Shown here piece after piece: positions 25,728-37,168 of a DNA stretch of 64,000 nt (positions are counted from its first letter, which is position 1; each line of letters opens with the position of its first letter). The DNA is from Natrinema versiforme (lineage in GTDB: Archaea > Halobacteriota > Halobacteria > Halobacteriales > Natrialbaceae): positions 310,001 through 374,000 of the forward strand of contig NZ_CP040332.1 of NCBI RefSeq assembly GCF_005576615.1, in the 5' to 3' direction. Made by a program: the position numbers and the translations under genes. Under the pieces are notes generated by a model, which had not been told where the DNA came from, searched no databases, and saw only the letters and a list, made by a program, of their open reading frames with translations.

Positions 25728-26375
25728 ACGCCCCTCTATCGATGTGTCTCTCGAAGTGTCTCTCGAAATCGGCTTTCGCTCGAGACGGGATCGTTCGGAG
25801 ACGTTCCGGAGAGAGCGAATGGACCGCGACACAGACACCCCTCTATCGATGTGTTCTCTCTATAGGGAGAGACGGTATCCGGACGTCTGAGCGGATAGTC
25901 GATCGAGATGAAAATCGTTCAATCCGTATCGGCCCGGAAATCGTCTGATACGCCTGTTCAGACCGTCTCTCTCCTCGAGGAATTTCGTGAAGTGGAAAGG
26001 CAAGGGAAACGACAGACTCACTGCAGTTCGGAACACATCGAACACATCGATAGAGGGGTGTGTGAGTGTATCGTCTAGAAAGCTAGAAGAAAGGAAGCAA
26101 ACGGAATCACTCAAATACCCGTGATCGATGTCCTGACTGTTCTTCTCCTGAAATCTCTCGAGTCATCGTTCTTCTCGCAGTTTCGCTATCGAGCGTACCC
26201 CCTCCCGCTCGAGGGACCAAACACATCGATAGAGGGGTGTCTGTCTCGCGACGGACTCGATCCTCGAACACATCGTCAGTCGTCGTTGCTATCCCGACGA
26301 CGTCCCGTCTCAGCCGAGTCGAAATAGCGCATATCATCCACTCAATCGGAGAAATACACATCGATAGAGGTGGGG
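25728..26375. repeat. Replication origin A: five family-A origin boxes around a central spacer
   Basis: The consensus box is ACACATCGATAGAGGGGTGT. Reverse-sense copies are at 25728-25747 and 25835-25854. Forward copies are at 26042-26061, 26221-26240 and 26356-26375 (the last ends GAGGTGGGG). The G-rich ends therefore point away from the 187-bp spacer 25855-26041, the layout of archaeal origin recognition boxes around an unwinding region. An extra AACACATCG half copy directly precedes the box at 26042. The last box ends 23 bases before the orc1/cdc6 gene. Confidence 0.85.
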
Positions 26376-26398
26376 CAACATTTTTCTTTCTCCTCTGT

Positions 26399-27838
26399 AT
26401 GGATCACCGTATGGACGACTTCGACGATCCTCGAGATGGATCGGGGACATCGAAGGATGAAGCGACGGAGCGGGTCGAATCCTCGTCTGATTCTACGATA
26501 CCCGAGACGACTCCCTCCTCGACCGGCTCGGCGACGGCCGGTGAGTCACAATCGATCGAAGAGATGTTACTGGAGTTCGACCAACAGGAGGGGCTCATTC
26601 GCGATCGGTCGCTTCTCGACCCGAATCACATCGTCTCCGAGGATCGGATCGTCGGTCGCGACGAGCAGTTACAGGAAGTAACCAAGATGCTCCGCGTCGC
26701 TCTCGGGGACAACCGGCCGCCCAATCTCTTTCTCTACGGCCCCTCCGGAACCGGAAAATCGCTGATCACGAAGGCCGTCTGTAAGAACATCAGCAAAATC
26801 TGCGAGACGCGAGACATTCGGTTCGGGACGATCGAAGTCAACTGCCAGGATCTCGATACCCTCGGCGTCGCCGTCTACGAACTCGCGAGTCGCGCGGCGG
26901 ACGAAGCGGCCGTCGAGGTACAGGTCCCGAAACACGGCGTCGCGACGAAAGAGAAGTGGGACGAACTCTATCGGATCGTCAACGAAAACTTCGACTCGGC
27001 AGTGTTCGTTCTCGACGAACTCGACATGCTCGTCGGCCGACGGGACAAGCAGGACCCAGCCTTCTCCCGTCTCCTCTATCAGCTCTCTCGAGCCGGCGCG
27101 AACAACGACCTCACTGCTCACGTCTCCGTCGTCGCGATTTCGAACGACACGAAAATGATGGAGTCCGTGGGGAGCCGCGCCCTGAGTTCCTTTACCCCCG
27201 AAGACGTCCACTTCGACGACTACGACGCGAACCAGCTCCAGTCGATTCTCCGTCGCCGGCGAGACGCCTTCTACGACGACGTTCTGGACGAGGACGTTAT
27301 CCCGCTGGCAGCGGCCTTCGCGGCCCAGACCCACGGCGACGCTCGCAAGGCGATCGATCTCGTTCGAGTCGCCGGTGAACTCGCGGAACGCGAAGGCGAC
27401 GAGCGCGTTCGCGAGGAACACGTCCGCGAAGCACAGGACAAAGTCGAGAAGAATCGGGTCCTCGAGGTCGTCCGCGGTATCAGCACACAGAAGAAGCTTT
27501 GTCTCTACGCGACGGCCGCCGTCGCTTCGGAGACGGACGACGAATCCGCTCGCAGCACGACTGGCTACCGCGTGTACCAGTTCCTCACGGATGCGATCGA
27601 CGCCGAACAGTACCATCAGGAGACCTACGTCAACAAGATGAAGGAAATGACGACGTACTCGCTCGTCGACTTCGAACGGCGGAGCCACGGCCCCAGTTCG
27701 GGGATGTTCCTCGAGTTCCAGTTCGGAGAGCGTCCCGAGACGATCCTCGAAACGCTTCGCGAGGATTCGCGCCTCGAAATGGTCTCCGTGGACGAGGTCT
27801 CGAGCGTCGTCAAAGCACAGGTTCGAAACGAGACGTAA
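26399..27838 (+). CDS. Orc1/Cdc6 replication initiator A
   Basis: AAA+ initiator of 479 residues that binds origin boxes and loads the MCM helicase. The ATG at 26399 follows an AT-rich CATTTTTCTTT element; the ATG at 26411 (MDDFDD) is an alternative. After a ~75-residue acidic N-terminal tail come the IVGRDEQL box, Walker A YGPSGTGKSLITK, Walker B VFVLDELDML, sensor 1 VVAISND and sensor 2 HGDARKAIDLVRVAGE, then a winged helix. The motifs all look intact. It lies within the family-A boxes and presumably recognises them. Confidence 0.95.
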   Translation: MDHRMDDFDDPRDGSGTSKDEATERVESSSDSTIPETTPSSTGSATAGESQSIEEMLLEFDQQEGLIRDRSLLDPNHIVSEDRIVGRDEQLQEVTKMLRVALGDNRPPNLFLYGPSGTGKSLITKAVCKNISKICETRDIRFGTIEVNCQDLDTLGVAVYELASRAADEAAVEVQVPKHGVATKEKWDELYRIVNENFDSAVFVLDELDMLVGRRDKQDPAFSRLLYQLSRAGANNDLTAHVSVVAISNDTKMMESVGSRALSSFTPEDVHFDDYDANQLQSILRRRRDAFYDDVLDEDVIPLAAAFAAQTHGDARKAIDLVRVAGELAEREGDERVREEHVREAQDKVEKNRVLEVVRGISTQKKLCLYATAAVASETDDESARSTTGYRVYQFLTDAIDAEQYHQETYVNKMKEMTTYSLVDFERRSHGPSSGMFLEFQFGERPETILETLREDSRLEMVSVDEVSSVVKAQVRNET

Positions 27839-27851
27839 GTCGTTGTTCGTC

Positions 27852-28112
27852 GGGCCCCGCTATCGATGTGTTTCTCCGCGGTCGCCATCGTTGTCGTCCA
27901 ATCCGGAAAGGTGAGTACAGTCGTCTCATCTCAGTACACACCGTTATCGATGTGTGATCTTCGGTTTGATGTCCTGATAGACGGAAAATATGGAGTTTGG
28001 AAATTCAATCCGATACGGATACCTATCCTCGATTATCGCCAGTTCGGGGAGTCTCTCGTTTCTCATCACTTTCTCAATTATTGAGAAATTAGACACACCT
28101 CTATCGAAGTGT
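27852..28112. repeat. Family-A origin boxes downstream of orc A
   Basis: Three more reverse-sense copies lie at 27852-27871 (divergent left end GGGCCCCGC), 27936-27955 (ACACACCGTTATCGATGTGT) and 28093-28112 (identical to the outlying copy at 23291). The 137 bases between the last two are clearly AT-rich and include a perfect 19-bp dyad at 28070-28088, so this side could equally be the unwinding region. Confidence 0.8.
28070..28088. other. AT-rich perfect dyad beside an origin-A box
   Basis: TTTCTCAAT-T-ATTGAGAAA has 9-bp arms around one base, five bases from the box at 28093. It could be a hairpin, a protein-binding dyad, or part of the duplex unwinding element. There is no U-run, so a simple terminator is less likely. 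Confidence 0.6.
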
Positions 28113-28374
28113 TTCCGTCCCCAGCCGACAGCAGTGGCTGTCAAGAGAAAAATAGGAAAAGAACAGCGGACAGAGTGGTGTTAACTTCGAGTGTGATACG
28201 CACAGCCATTGTTCAAAGAAAGGCGAGAGTATACTACATCGTTATATCTGATATGTGCTCATCGATGGAACCCTCATTTCTATTAGATATCTAACAGCGT
28301 CGTAAACAGTTACGGATACTGGATCCGCACCCAGATAAAATAGAGTACAGGAGGTATGAGATTGGATTTTACTC

Positions 28375-28390
28375 CGGACATGGTGGTGTG
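28375..28390 (+). repeat. Isolated origin-B box downstream of orc B
   Basis: CGGACATGGTGGTGTG, followed by GGG, matches the family-B box set at 29758-30335. It lies 63 bases beyond the stop of the orc B gene, so family-B boxes flank that gene on both sides, like family A around orc A. Confidence 0.75.
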
Positions 28391-28452
28391 GGGTTCGTAG
28401 AAGTGACTCACTCGGTAGGTGGGGATTCTGATATTGGAATTAGTAATCTGAA

Positions 28453-29712
28453 TTACTGAAATTCGGCTAATGACGTATTTTCGTCGGTCGTATCGCCATC
28501 GAGTAAGTGCTCTTGAATGGAGTCGTGGATACCGACGTCGTCGAGGACCTCATCGAGTGCCGACAGGATGAGTTCGATGTCCATATCGAGTGTATACTCG
28601 CGATACGTTCCCCCGCGTCGGCCCTCGTTTCGTTCGGTGACCGAGACGAGTCCGAGCATGGCCAGTTCCGCCAGATGATCGCGCATCCGGCGCGGAACAA
28701 GCGGGTCCCGCCCGGCTCGCTGTGCGAAGTTGGTGTACCGGGGCCGGACGTCTCGTGAACGGACCGGAGTCTCGTTTTGGAGATGCAGCGTGAGCAGGGA
28801 GTACAACACGAGATGACCGTGCTGAGTGAGTCCGCTGATCCCCTCTTCGATCCGGCCGCGTTCCAGATCGTGACGGCCTGCCTCTACGTGGGTTTCGGCG
28901 ACGGTCGTCGTCTCGGCTTCCTCGCGAGCGAGATCGCCGGCTTTCATCAGGAGGTCGATCGACTGGCGAGCGTCGCCGGCGTCTTTCGCACCATAGGCGG
29001 CACACAGCGGGATCACTGCATCGTCGAGGACGTCGTCGTGAAACGCGACCGCCGCCCGCTGCTCGAGGATTTTCTGCAGATCGCTCGCGTCGTACGCGGG
29101 GAAATGGATCTCCTGTTCACAGAGCGAACTCTTTACCTTTGGGGAGAGGTCGTCTCGAAACGAGAAATCGTTCGAGATACCGATAATCCCAATTTTCGCT
29201 TCGGAGAGGTTATTGTTCGCACGCGCTCGCGGAAGCTGATAGAGGATCGAGTCGTCTTCGACGTGGTCGACTTCGTCCAGAACGATGAGATTGGTCCCGC
29301 CGAGATCGTCGAGGTCGTCCCAGAGCATCTCGTAGACCGTCGCTCGCGGGTAGCCGGTCGTACTGATCTGATTCGTTTCGTCTCGGAGTTCGTTGACCAG
29401 ACGCGTCGCGATCTGATACGAGGACGTGAGGCCGTCGCAGTTGAGGAAGGTGAGCCGGAGATCGATATCGTCGTACTGACTGGCGTCTTCCTCGAGGTGG
29501 GAAAGCAAATATCTGGTTGCGGCGGTCTTTCCGACGCCGGTCTTGCCGTAGAGAAAGACGTTGTTCGGTTGTTCGCCGTTGATCACGGGCTGGAGCGCAG
29601 CCTGATACATCTGGATTTCTTCGTCGCGACCGACGAGTTGCGCCGGTTGGTAATCCTCCCGCAGCGCGTCGCGATTCCTGTAGATTTCGGTGTCTCGTTC
29701 GAACAGGCTCAT
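28453..29712 (-). CDS. Orc1/Cdc6 replication initiator B
   Basis: AAA+ initiator of 419 residues. It starts MSLFERDTEIYRNRDALREDYQPAQLVGRDEEIQ, the short N-terminus typical of plasmid-type haloarchaeal Cdc6 proteins. Walker A is YGKTGVGKTAATRYL, Walker B LIVLDEVDHVEDD, sensor 1 IGIIGISND and sensor 2 AGDARQSIDLLMKAGD. The C-terminal winged helix is complete (MRDHLAELAMLGLVSVTERNEGRRGGTYREYTL). It points away from its origin boxes, which begin 46 bases upstream of the start beyond a GTTTTATAAACC TATA element, so self-regulation by box binding is plausible. Confidence 0.95.
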   Translation of the reverse strand: MSLFERDTEIYRNRDALREDYQPAQLVGRDEEIQMYQAALQPVINGEQPNNVFLYGKTGVGKTAATRYLLSHLEEDASQYDDIDLRLTFLNCDGLTSSYQIATRLVNELRDETNQISTTGYPRATVYEMLWDDLDDLGGTNLIVLDEVDHVEDDSILYQLPRARANNNLSEAKIGIIGISNDFSFRDDLSPKVKSSLCEQEIHFPAYDASDLQKILEQRAAVAFHDDVLDDAVIPLCAAYGAKDAGDARQSIDLLMKAGDLAREEAETTTVAETHVEAGRHDLERGRIEEGISGLTQHGHLVLYSLLTLHLQNETPVRSRDVRPRYTNFAQRAGRDPLVPRRMRDHLAELAMLGLVSVTERNEGRRGGTYREYTLDMDIELILSALDEVLDDVGIHDSIQEHLLDGDTTDENTSLAEFQ

Positions 29713-29757
29713 TCGGACTGTCTCTGGGAGTGTGTCTCTCGGCAGGGTTTATAAAAC

Positions 29758-30335
29758 CACACCGTCCGGAGTGTCCGCAGTTCTTCTCACTTATATCAAA
29801 CCGAGGAACACACCCACCCCACTGTGTCCGCAGTAATAGGTCTACGAGAGGGGGATGGTCTCAGACGACCATCTAGACTACAGAAGTTTTAATGCAATCT
29901 ACTGAGAGCTAGTCCAAATGGCAACTATAGTTGATATTTCAGATCAGGCATGGTCTGAAATATATTCTCGCAGATCAGGCCACCCCCGTTCGTCCGGAAG
30001 AACAGCGGACATGGTGGGGTGGGTGTGTCGGCTTCCGTAATCGACCGGCAGCGGGATCGGATTGCTTCGTCTCTTTCCGCCGCTGTCTGCCTATACCGTC
30101 CGATTGACTGGTCTCTTCGGACTGAGCTCTCCGAGTAGCAACGGTGCCGACTCCGTTCTCTTACACCACGATGTCCGCTGCTCTTGGTTCGCTTCTTCCC
30201 CATGGAACAGCGGACATCGTGGTGTCAGTCCGTCCACTCTACTCCTTGCGAGTTACGTTACCTCGGAGCACCCCACACCACCGTGTCCGTTGTTATTTTG
30301 ATATTTCGATCGAAAACTGCGGACATGGTGGTGTG
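29758..30335. repeat. Replication origin B: seven family-B origin boxes in inverted pairs
   Basis: The core is GCGGACATGGTGGTGTG. Reverse copies are at 29758-29780 (variant), 29809-29834, 30163-30180 and 30271-30294. Forward copies are at 30002-30028, 30206-30225 and 30316-30335. The two copies nearest the spacer 29835-30001 carry an extended end (GGGGTGGGTGTG) and mirror each other. The spacer is AT-rich with a 10-bp hairpin, so it is the best candidate unwinding region. The right-hand copies form two further inverted pairs. Confidence 0.85.
29934..29963. other. 10-bp hairpin in the candidate unwinding region of origin B
   Basis: ATATTTCAGA (29934-29943) and TCTGAAATAT (29954-29963) are perfect inverted arms around a 10-base loop. 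A CAGATCAGGC direct repeat occurs at 29940-29949 and 29971-29980. Structure of this sort inside the box-free spacer is consistent with an initiator-remodelled element. Confidence 0.6.
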
Positions 30336-30531
30336 ATGTCGACAGAACCGACCTTCCTAACTCCGTTGCACCGCTCATCCACCGCCGACACTCGCTTTCG
30401 CGAGCCTCGAGCCCGAGTCATCATCTCGGTCCGACCTCGATCCGATCACGCGTCCACGGCTAGACGCTCTATCGCACTTTCGATGTATGGAGGGACCGTT
30501 CCCGTAATCAACCTCTGTATCGGTTTATGGG

Positions 30532-30557
30532 TTAGGCTAATTCGTTAGGCTAACTGG
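30532..30557. repeat. Two-unit satellite of the 13-bp repeat family
   Basis: TTAGGCTAATTCG and TTAGGCTAACTGG follow each other head to tail with no spacer. They are the clearest matches to the 13-bp repeat found in bulk at 42623-43510, 12 kb away. They lie between origin B and the end of the TPP-enzyme gene, with a GGTTTATGGG element just before them. Confidence 0.75.
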
Positions 30558-30670
30558 AATGTGGTCGGACGTAGTTCTCACTGGTTTCCGATGCCGGACT
30601 CACCCGCTTCGAGTTCTCGAGCGAACGGAAACAGGAACTCAGAGCGAAACCGAATTGCTTCCGTCGACGC

Positions 30671-32398
30671 TCAGAACTTCACGCTCGAGTCGTACTCGGA
30701 AACGTCGGCAGCTGTTGGCTCGTCCGGATCGACGCGAACGTCGATCAGTTCCGGTCCGTCCGCTCGTGCCAGTGCAGTATCGACTGCGCTCTCGAGTTCC
30801 GAGAGCGTCCTCACAGTCTCGCCCCGACAGCCGAATCCCTCCGCGATGGCGGCGAACTCGGGAGACGACCAGTCGAACCGATGCCCCTCTGCATACTGAT
30901 CGATTTCCGGCGACTTACTGATGACTCCGTAGTCCTGGTTGTTGAAGAGGATCGTGACCACGTCTAGGTCGTACGCCGCCGCCGTATGCAGCTCCTGTAA
31001 GCACATCATCGCCCCGCCGTCACCGGTCAACGCGACGACCGGCCGATCCGGCACGGCGAGTTTCGCGCCGATCGCAGCCGGTAGTCCGACGCCCATTCCC
31101 GCCCACGACCCGGAAGTAACGTACGCCTCGGGTTCGTACGTCTCGAAGGTCTGCTTGGCCCAGAGACGGAAGCCGCCGATATCGGTCGTCACAACGGCCT
31201 CTCGCGGCAACACCTCGCGAAGCGTCCGGAGCGCGCCGGCCGTCGCGATCGGCGTCTCGTCCTCGAGCAAGCTGCAGGCACGAAGCCGGTCGTCGTACTC
31301 CGAGCGAACGCGGTCGCCGATGGACGCCCCGTCCCAAGCGGTGTCGGGACGCGACGCAGAACGGAGTCCCGCTCGTAGCCGATCGACCGCGCTGGCGACG
31401 TCCGCAACGATCGCGATATCGGCGTCGTAGGCGATGTCGATGCGACTCGTCTCGAGGGTAACGTGAACGAGTTCGTCACCCATCGGCAGCGACCAGTCGG
31501 CGGTCGTCACGCCGTCGAACCGGGTGCCGAGCGCGAGGACGACGTCGGCAGCCTCGAGGGTCTCGTTCGCTCCTGACGGGAGATGACTGCCCGTGACACC
31601 GAGCCAGCGCGGATCGTCCTCGGGGAAGACGCCCTTTCCTTTGTAGGACGCGACGACCGGCGCGTCCAGCGTCTCAACGAGGGCCCGAATCGCGTCCGGG
31701 TCTCCCGTTCGGCGGGCACCGACGCCGAGGTAGACGACCGGTCGCTCCGCGTCGGCGAGCAGTTGCTTTGCGTCTTCGTACTCGGCGTCGCCGCCGAAGC
31801 GACTCGTCTGCGGATCGATCGTTACGGCCGGTGAGCGGAACTCGGCCTCGAGGAGGGACTTCGGAACGCCGAGCCGGACCGGTCCGCGCGGGGGTGTGAG
31901 TGCGGTTTCGATCCCCGAACGGATCGCCTGCTGGAACTCGACCGGCCGCTCGACCGAGACGTTCTCCTTGACGACGGTGTCGTACGTCTCGGGTTCGATT
32001 TCGTGGATCGGCCCCTTCCCGCGGTCGGCCGGATCGGCGTCGGCGGCGACGTGGATCAGTGGAACGCGGTCGTCGAGTGCGTTCTTCAACCCGTGCATCG
32101 CGTTCGTGTCGCCGGGGCCGGGGACGGTAAGCGTCGCGGCGACCTCACCTCCAGACTCGTAGTATCCCCATGCGATGTGCGGGATCGCCGTCTCGTGGCG
32201 CGCCATCACGTATCGAATGTCCTCTCGGCGCTCGACGGTACGATCTAACGGGAGCGTCTGCGTCCCGGGGAGCCCGACGAGGAGGTCGACCCCGGCGTCA
32301 ACGAGGGCATCGTACAGTTGCTCACTGCCGGGTTGGGCCGGCGGACCGTCTCTGTTCCAGGCATCGCTCTCGAGTCTGATTGGAGCGACACAGCGCAA
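30671..32398 (-). CDS. TPP-dependent enzyme, acetolactate-synthase-like
   Basis: Protein of 575 residues with the three-domain layout of the acetolactate synthase/benzoylformate decarboxylase superfamily. The N-terminal pyrimidine-binding domain has the activating glutamate in MARHETAIPHIAWGYY. The central domain has VVYLGVGARRTGD. The C-terminal PP-binding domain has LTGDGGAMMCLQELHTA...NNQDYG, the GDG-x(n)-NN cofactor motif. It is not accompanied by a small regulatory subunit, so it is more likely a catabolic or unassigned family member than the biosynthetic IlvB. The first ~22 residues fit the family poorly and the start may lie further in. Confidence 0.85.
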   Translation of the reverse strand: MRCVAPIRLESDAWNRDGPPAQPGSEQLYDALVDAGVDLLVGLPGTQTLPLDRTVERREDIRYVMARHETAIPHIAWGYYESGGEVAATLTVPGPGDTNAMHGLKNALDDRVPLIHVAADADPADRGKGPIHEIEPETYDTVVKENVSVERPVEFQQAIRSGIETALTPPRGPVRLGVPKSLLEAEFRSPAVTIDPQTSRFGGDAEYEDAKQLLADAERPVVYLGVGARRTGDPDAIRALVETLDAPVVASYKGKGVFPEDDPRWLGVTGSHLPSGANETLEAADVVLALGTRFDGVTTADWSLPMGDELVHVTLETSRIDIAYDADIAIVADVASAVDRLRAGLRSASRPDTAWDGASIGDRVRSEYDDRLRACSLLEDETPIATAGALRTLREVLPREAVVTTDIGGFRLWAKQTFETYEPEAYVTSGSWAGMGVGLPAAIGAKLAVPDRPVVALTGDGGAMMCLQELHTAAAYDLDVVTILFNNQDYGVISKSPEIDQYAEGHRFDWSSPEFAAIAEGFGCRGETVRTLSELESAVDTALARADGPELIDVRVDPDEPTAADVSEYDSSVKF

Positions 32399-32551
32399 TA
32401 AATACCGTCGGTCGTTCTCGATTAACTGCTCGGCTCATCACGAAAACGGTCATCGTCGAGACGATCGGCGGCCGTTGAGGCGGCCGGCGGCGAGATATTC
32501 GTTCACGGGAAGACGAACCCGTCGAAGCCACTGGCTTTTCGGACCGACCGG

Positions 32552-34807
<2,256 letters not shown>

Positions 34808-34881
34808 TATCGTCTCGAGTGTCTCCGGCCGACCGATAAAAGTGTGCGGTTGCGCTCAATTGTTCCCATCTATGTGAAATA

Positions 34882-35259
34882 ATAGGTTAGAAATGACCGC
34901 AAACGTTGCGACAGCCACCAGAGAAACAGTTCGGATATCATCCGAAAATGAGTCGGCCCTATTTTGGTGTCACTGCCGATATTTAACCACCTCGTCGACT
35001 CTCGTAGCGGCCCTCGAGTCTCGGTTGTGGATCTCGAGGCGAGACCATGGAGCGGACTCACTCGAGAGCGGGAGACGGATGTCGACCACATCGAACGGAT
35101 CGTTGACGGAGTCCTCACTCGATGAATCAATCCTCCAGACGCTGTGTTAGACTGATACAAGCAAGAGACGTCCGATGAGAACAGCAGGATGACTCGAGAT
35201 ATACACCGAACGTAACGCTGACCGTTTATATTGAACTGGAGCTTATCCCGTCGTAGCAG
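34882..35259. other. Intergenic stretch left of origin C
   Basis: About 380 bases between the malic enzyme promoter and the first origin-C box. No reading frame with convincing composition is seen on either strand. AT content rises toward the origin. Confidence 0.4.
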
Positions 35260-35896
35260 ACACACCCCTCGTTGCCGCTGTATAGCTGCTTGAAATTGCT
35301 TCTACCGACTGAAGTCCTGAGATGTAATTATCCGGCTGATCTAGCTGTCAGTTTGTGAGGAAGGAATGCCGAGTTACCATTACGATTAAATACTAGTGCT
35401 TCAAAACGACCACTAAGTGAATTGAACGCAAAATCGTTCAAGCGGTATTGAACGCAGATTTCTGCTCGAGACGAACTGTACCGCAACTTTCTCGGTCTAA
35501 TTTCTGCTGTCACGCTGTTTTTCATTGGGTCCTACGGTCGCCGGACTGTTTCAACTTGCGTGGACCATCGGATCGTTACAGCGGCAACGAGGGGTGTGTG
35601 TCTCCTAATACAGCGGCACTCCGCACTCACTACTGTTCGAATGAGCGTATCTCTTCCCTATATCCGAATCTATACAGCGGAAATGCGGTGCGTCTTCTCA
35701 TTTCCGATCCTGTTTTGATCAGCACCACTGGGAACTCTGAGTTCAACTCGTATACAGCGGCATTCCGGGGTGTCGATGATCTATACAGCGGAATTTCGGG
35801 GTGGCGTTGATCCCAATACAGCGGCACTCCGGGGTGTAACTCGCGACCAATAGCGACTCACACCCTTGAATTACCATCCATACAGCGGCAACTCGG
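35260..35896. repeat. Replication origin C: eight family-C origin boxes
   Basis: The core is TACAGCGGCACTCCGGGGTG. One reverse copy lies at 35260-35284. Forward copies begin at 35577 (with CAACGAGGGGTGTGTGT), 35609, 35671, 35751, 35782, 35816 and 35880; those at 35609 and 35880 lack the G-rich end. The 292-bp spacer 35285-35576 is AT-rich and contains ATTGAACGCA twice, so it is the probable unwinding region. The last box is 44 bases before the orc C start. Confidence 0.87.
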
Positions 35897-35940
35897 CTCC
35901 GAACGTTTATGCCAGATGAGTGTGACGTGCCATCAAGCGA

Positions 35941-37140
35941 ATGTCGGGCCCGACCAACTATTTCGGAAGTGAAAATGAAATCTTCCAAAACAAGGAGTTG
36001 TTGCAAGTTTCTCATCTACCGGATGGTGATCGAATCATCGGTCGCGAAGATGAACTCACAAATTTAGCGAACGCGATCAAGCCTGCGACGCGTGGGAATA
36101 CGCCGAACAATGTCCTCGTCTACGGAAAAACGGGAACTGGAAAATCTCTTTGTTCGAAGTTCATCACGAATCAGGCTGTGAATCAGGCCGCAAGCAATGA
36201 TATCTCGATTGGTGTCGCCTATATCGATTGTTTGCAGGAATCAACGGAAACGCAGGCCGTCCAATCTATCGGTTATCAACTGAACGAGCCGACGAAAACT
36301 GACGTATCAATTCCTCATTCCGGTCTTAGTACATCGGAATATTATCGCCGCCTCTGGCGAATTGTTGACGACCGGTACGATGTTGCCCTGATAATCCTCG
36401 ATGAAGTCGACAAGATTGAGGACGACGACATTCTTATGCAACTCTCTCGAGCGGTTGAGTCGGGGAAACTCACCAAAAGCACAATTGGCGTGATCGGGAT
36501 TTCGAATAAGGTTCGGTACAAGGAGTCCCTTGACGAGCGAATCAAGTCGAGTCTCTGTGAGCGCGAATATGTCTTCTCACCATATGATGCGAATCAGATC
36601 CGAGAGATACTACATTCGCGGTCTGATGCCTTTCATGAAGGTGTCCTCGATGAAGCCGTTATCCCTCGAGTAGCTGCACTCGCTGCTCGCGAGCATGGTG
36701 ACGCGCGAAAGGCGATCGACATTTTCAGATTTGCTGGAGAGATTGCCGAGGAAAATGATCACGATGCCGTCGCTGAGGAATGCGTTGAACAGGCCCATGA
36801 ACGTGAGGAAACCAGCCGTCTCGCTGAACTAATCTCGAAGAGTCCGAGCCATGCGAAACTGGTGCTTGAAGCAATGGCCTTCTTGTCTCAACAGAAAGGT
36901 GGCGATGATGCACCGATCACGACCAACGAAGTGTTTGATCTCTATAAGAGCCTCTGCGACCGTGATGGCTCTGACCATATCAAACTGCGCCGTGTTCGCG
37001 ATATTCTGTCTGAGCTTGAATTCCTATCGATAATTAAGCAAGAGCGTAAATGGGCGGGGAAGGGCAAAGGGAACTATATGGAGAACAGATTGATTGACGA
37101 TCCACAGGTCATTATCGCTGCTTGTAACGAATCTGAGTGA
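35941..37140 (+). CDS. Orc1/Cdc6 replication initiator C
   Basis: AAA+ initiator of 399 residues. Motifs: IIGREDELTNLANAIKP, Walker A YGKTGTGKSLCSKF, Walker B LIILDEVDKIEDDD, sensor 1 IGVIGISNK and sensor 2 HGDARKAIDIFRFAGE. The winged helix is at ~310-390 (ITTNEVFDLYKSLCDRDGSDHIKLRRVRDILSELEFLSIIKQ). Codon use is noticeably more A/T-rich than that of neighbours (many AAT, GAT, TCT), which suggests a different replicon or host as its source. It has its own box family directly upstream, and a dead IS6-type transposase lies just after it. Confidence 0.95.
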   Translation: MSGPTNYFGSENEIFQNKELLQVSHLPDGDRIIGREDELTNLANAIKPATRGNTPNNVLVYGKTGTGKSLCSKFITNQAVNQAASNDISIGVAYIDCLQESTETQAVQSIGYQLNEPTKTDVSIPHSGLSTSEYYRRLWRIVDDRYDVALIILDEVDKIEDDDILMQLSRAVESGKLTKSTIGVIGISNKVRYKESLDERIKSSLCEREYVFSPYDANQIREILHSRSDAFHEGVLDEAVIPRVAALAAREHGDARKAIDIFRFAGEIAEENDHDAVAEECVEQAHEREETSRLAELISKSPSHAKLVLEAMAFLSQQKGGDDAPITTNEVFDLYKSLCDRDGSDHIKLRRVRDILSELEFLSIIKQERKWAGKGKGNYMENRLIDDPQVIIAACNESE

Positions 37141-37168
37141 CAGCACTTTTCGGAATGATCGATCCGTG

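Noticed and set aside
25728-30335. CRISPR-like repeats near the orc genes
   Set aside because: Copies are in both orientations with irregular spacing and no uniform spacers or cas genes; they fit origin boxes.
34893-35150. 85-residue frame left of origin C
   Set aside because: Serine/threonine/arginine-rich, with no motif, no promoter and atypical codons.
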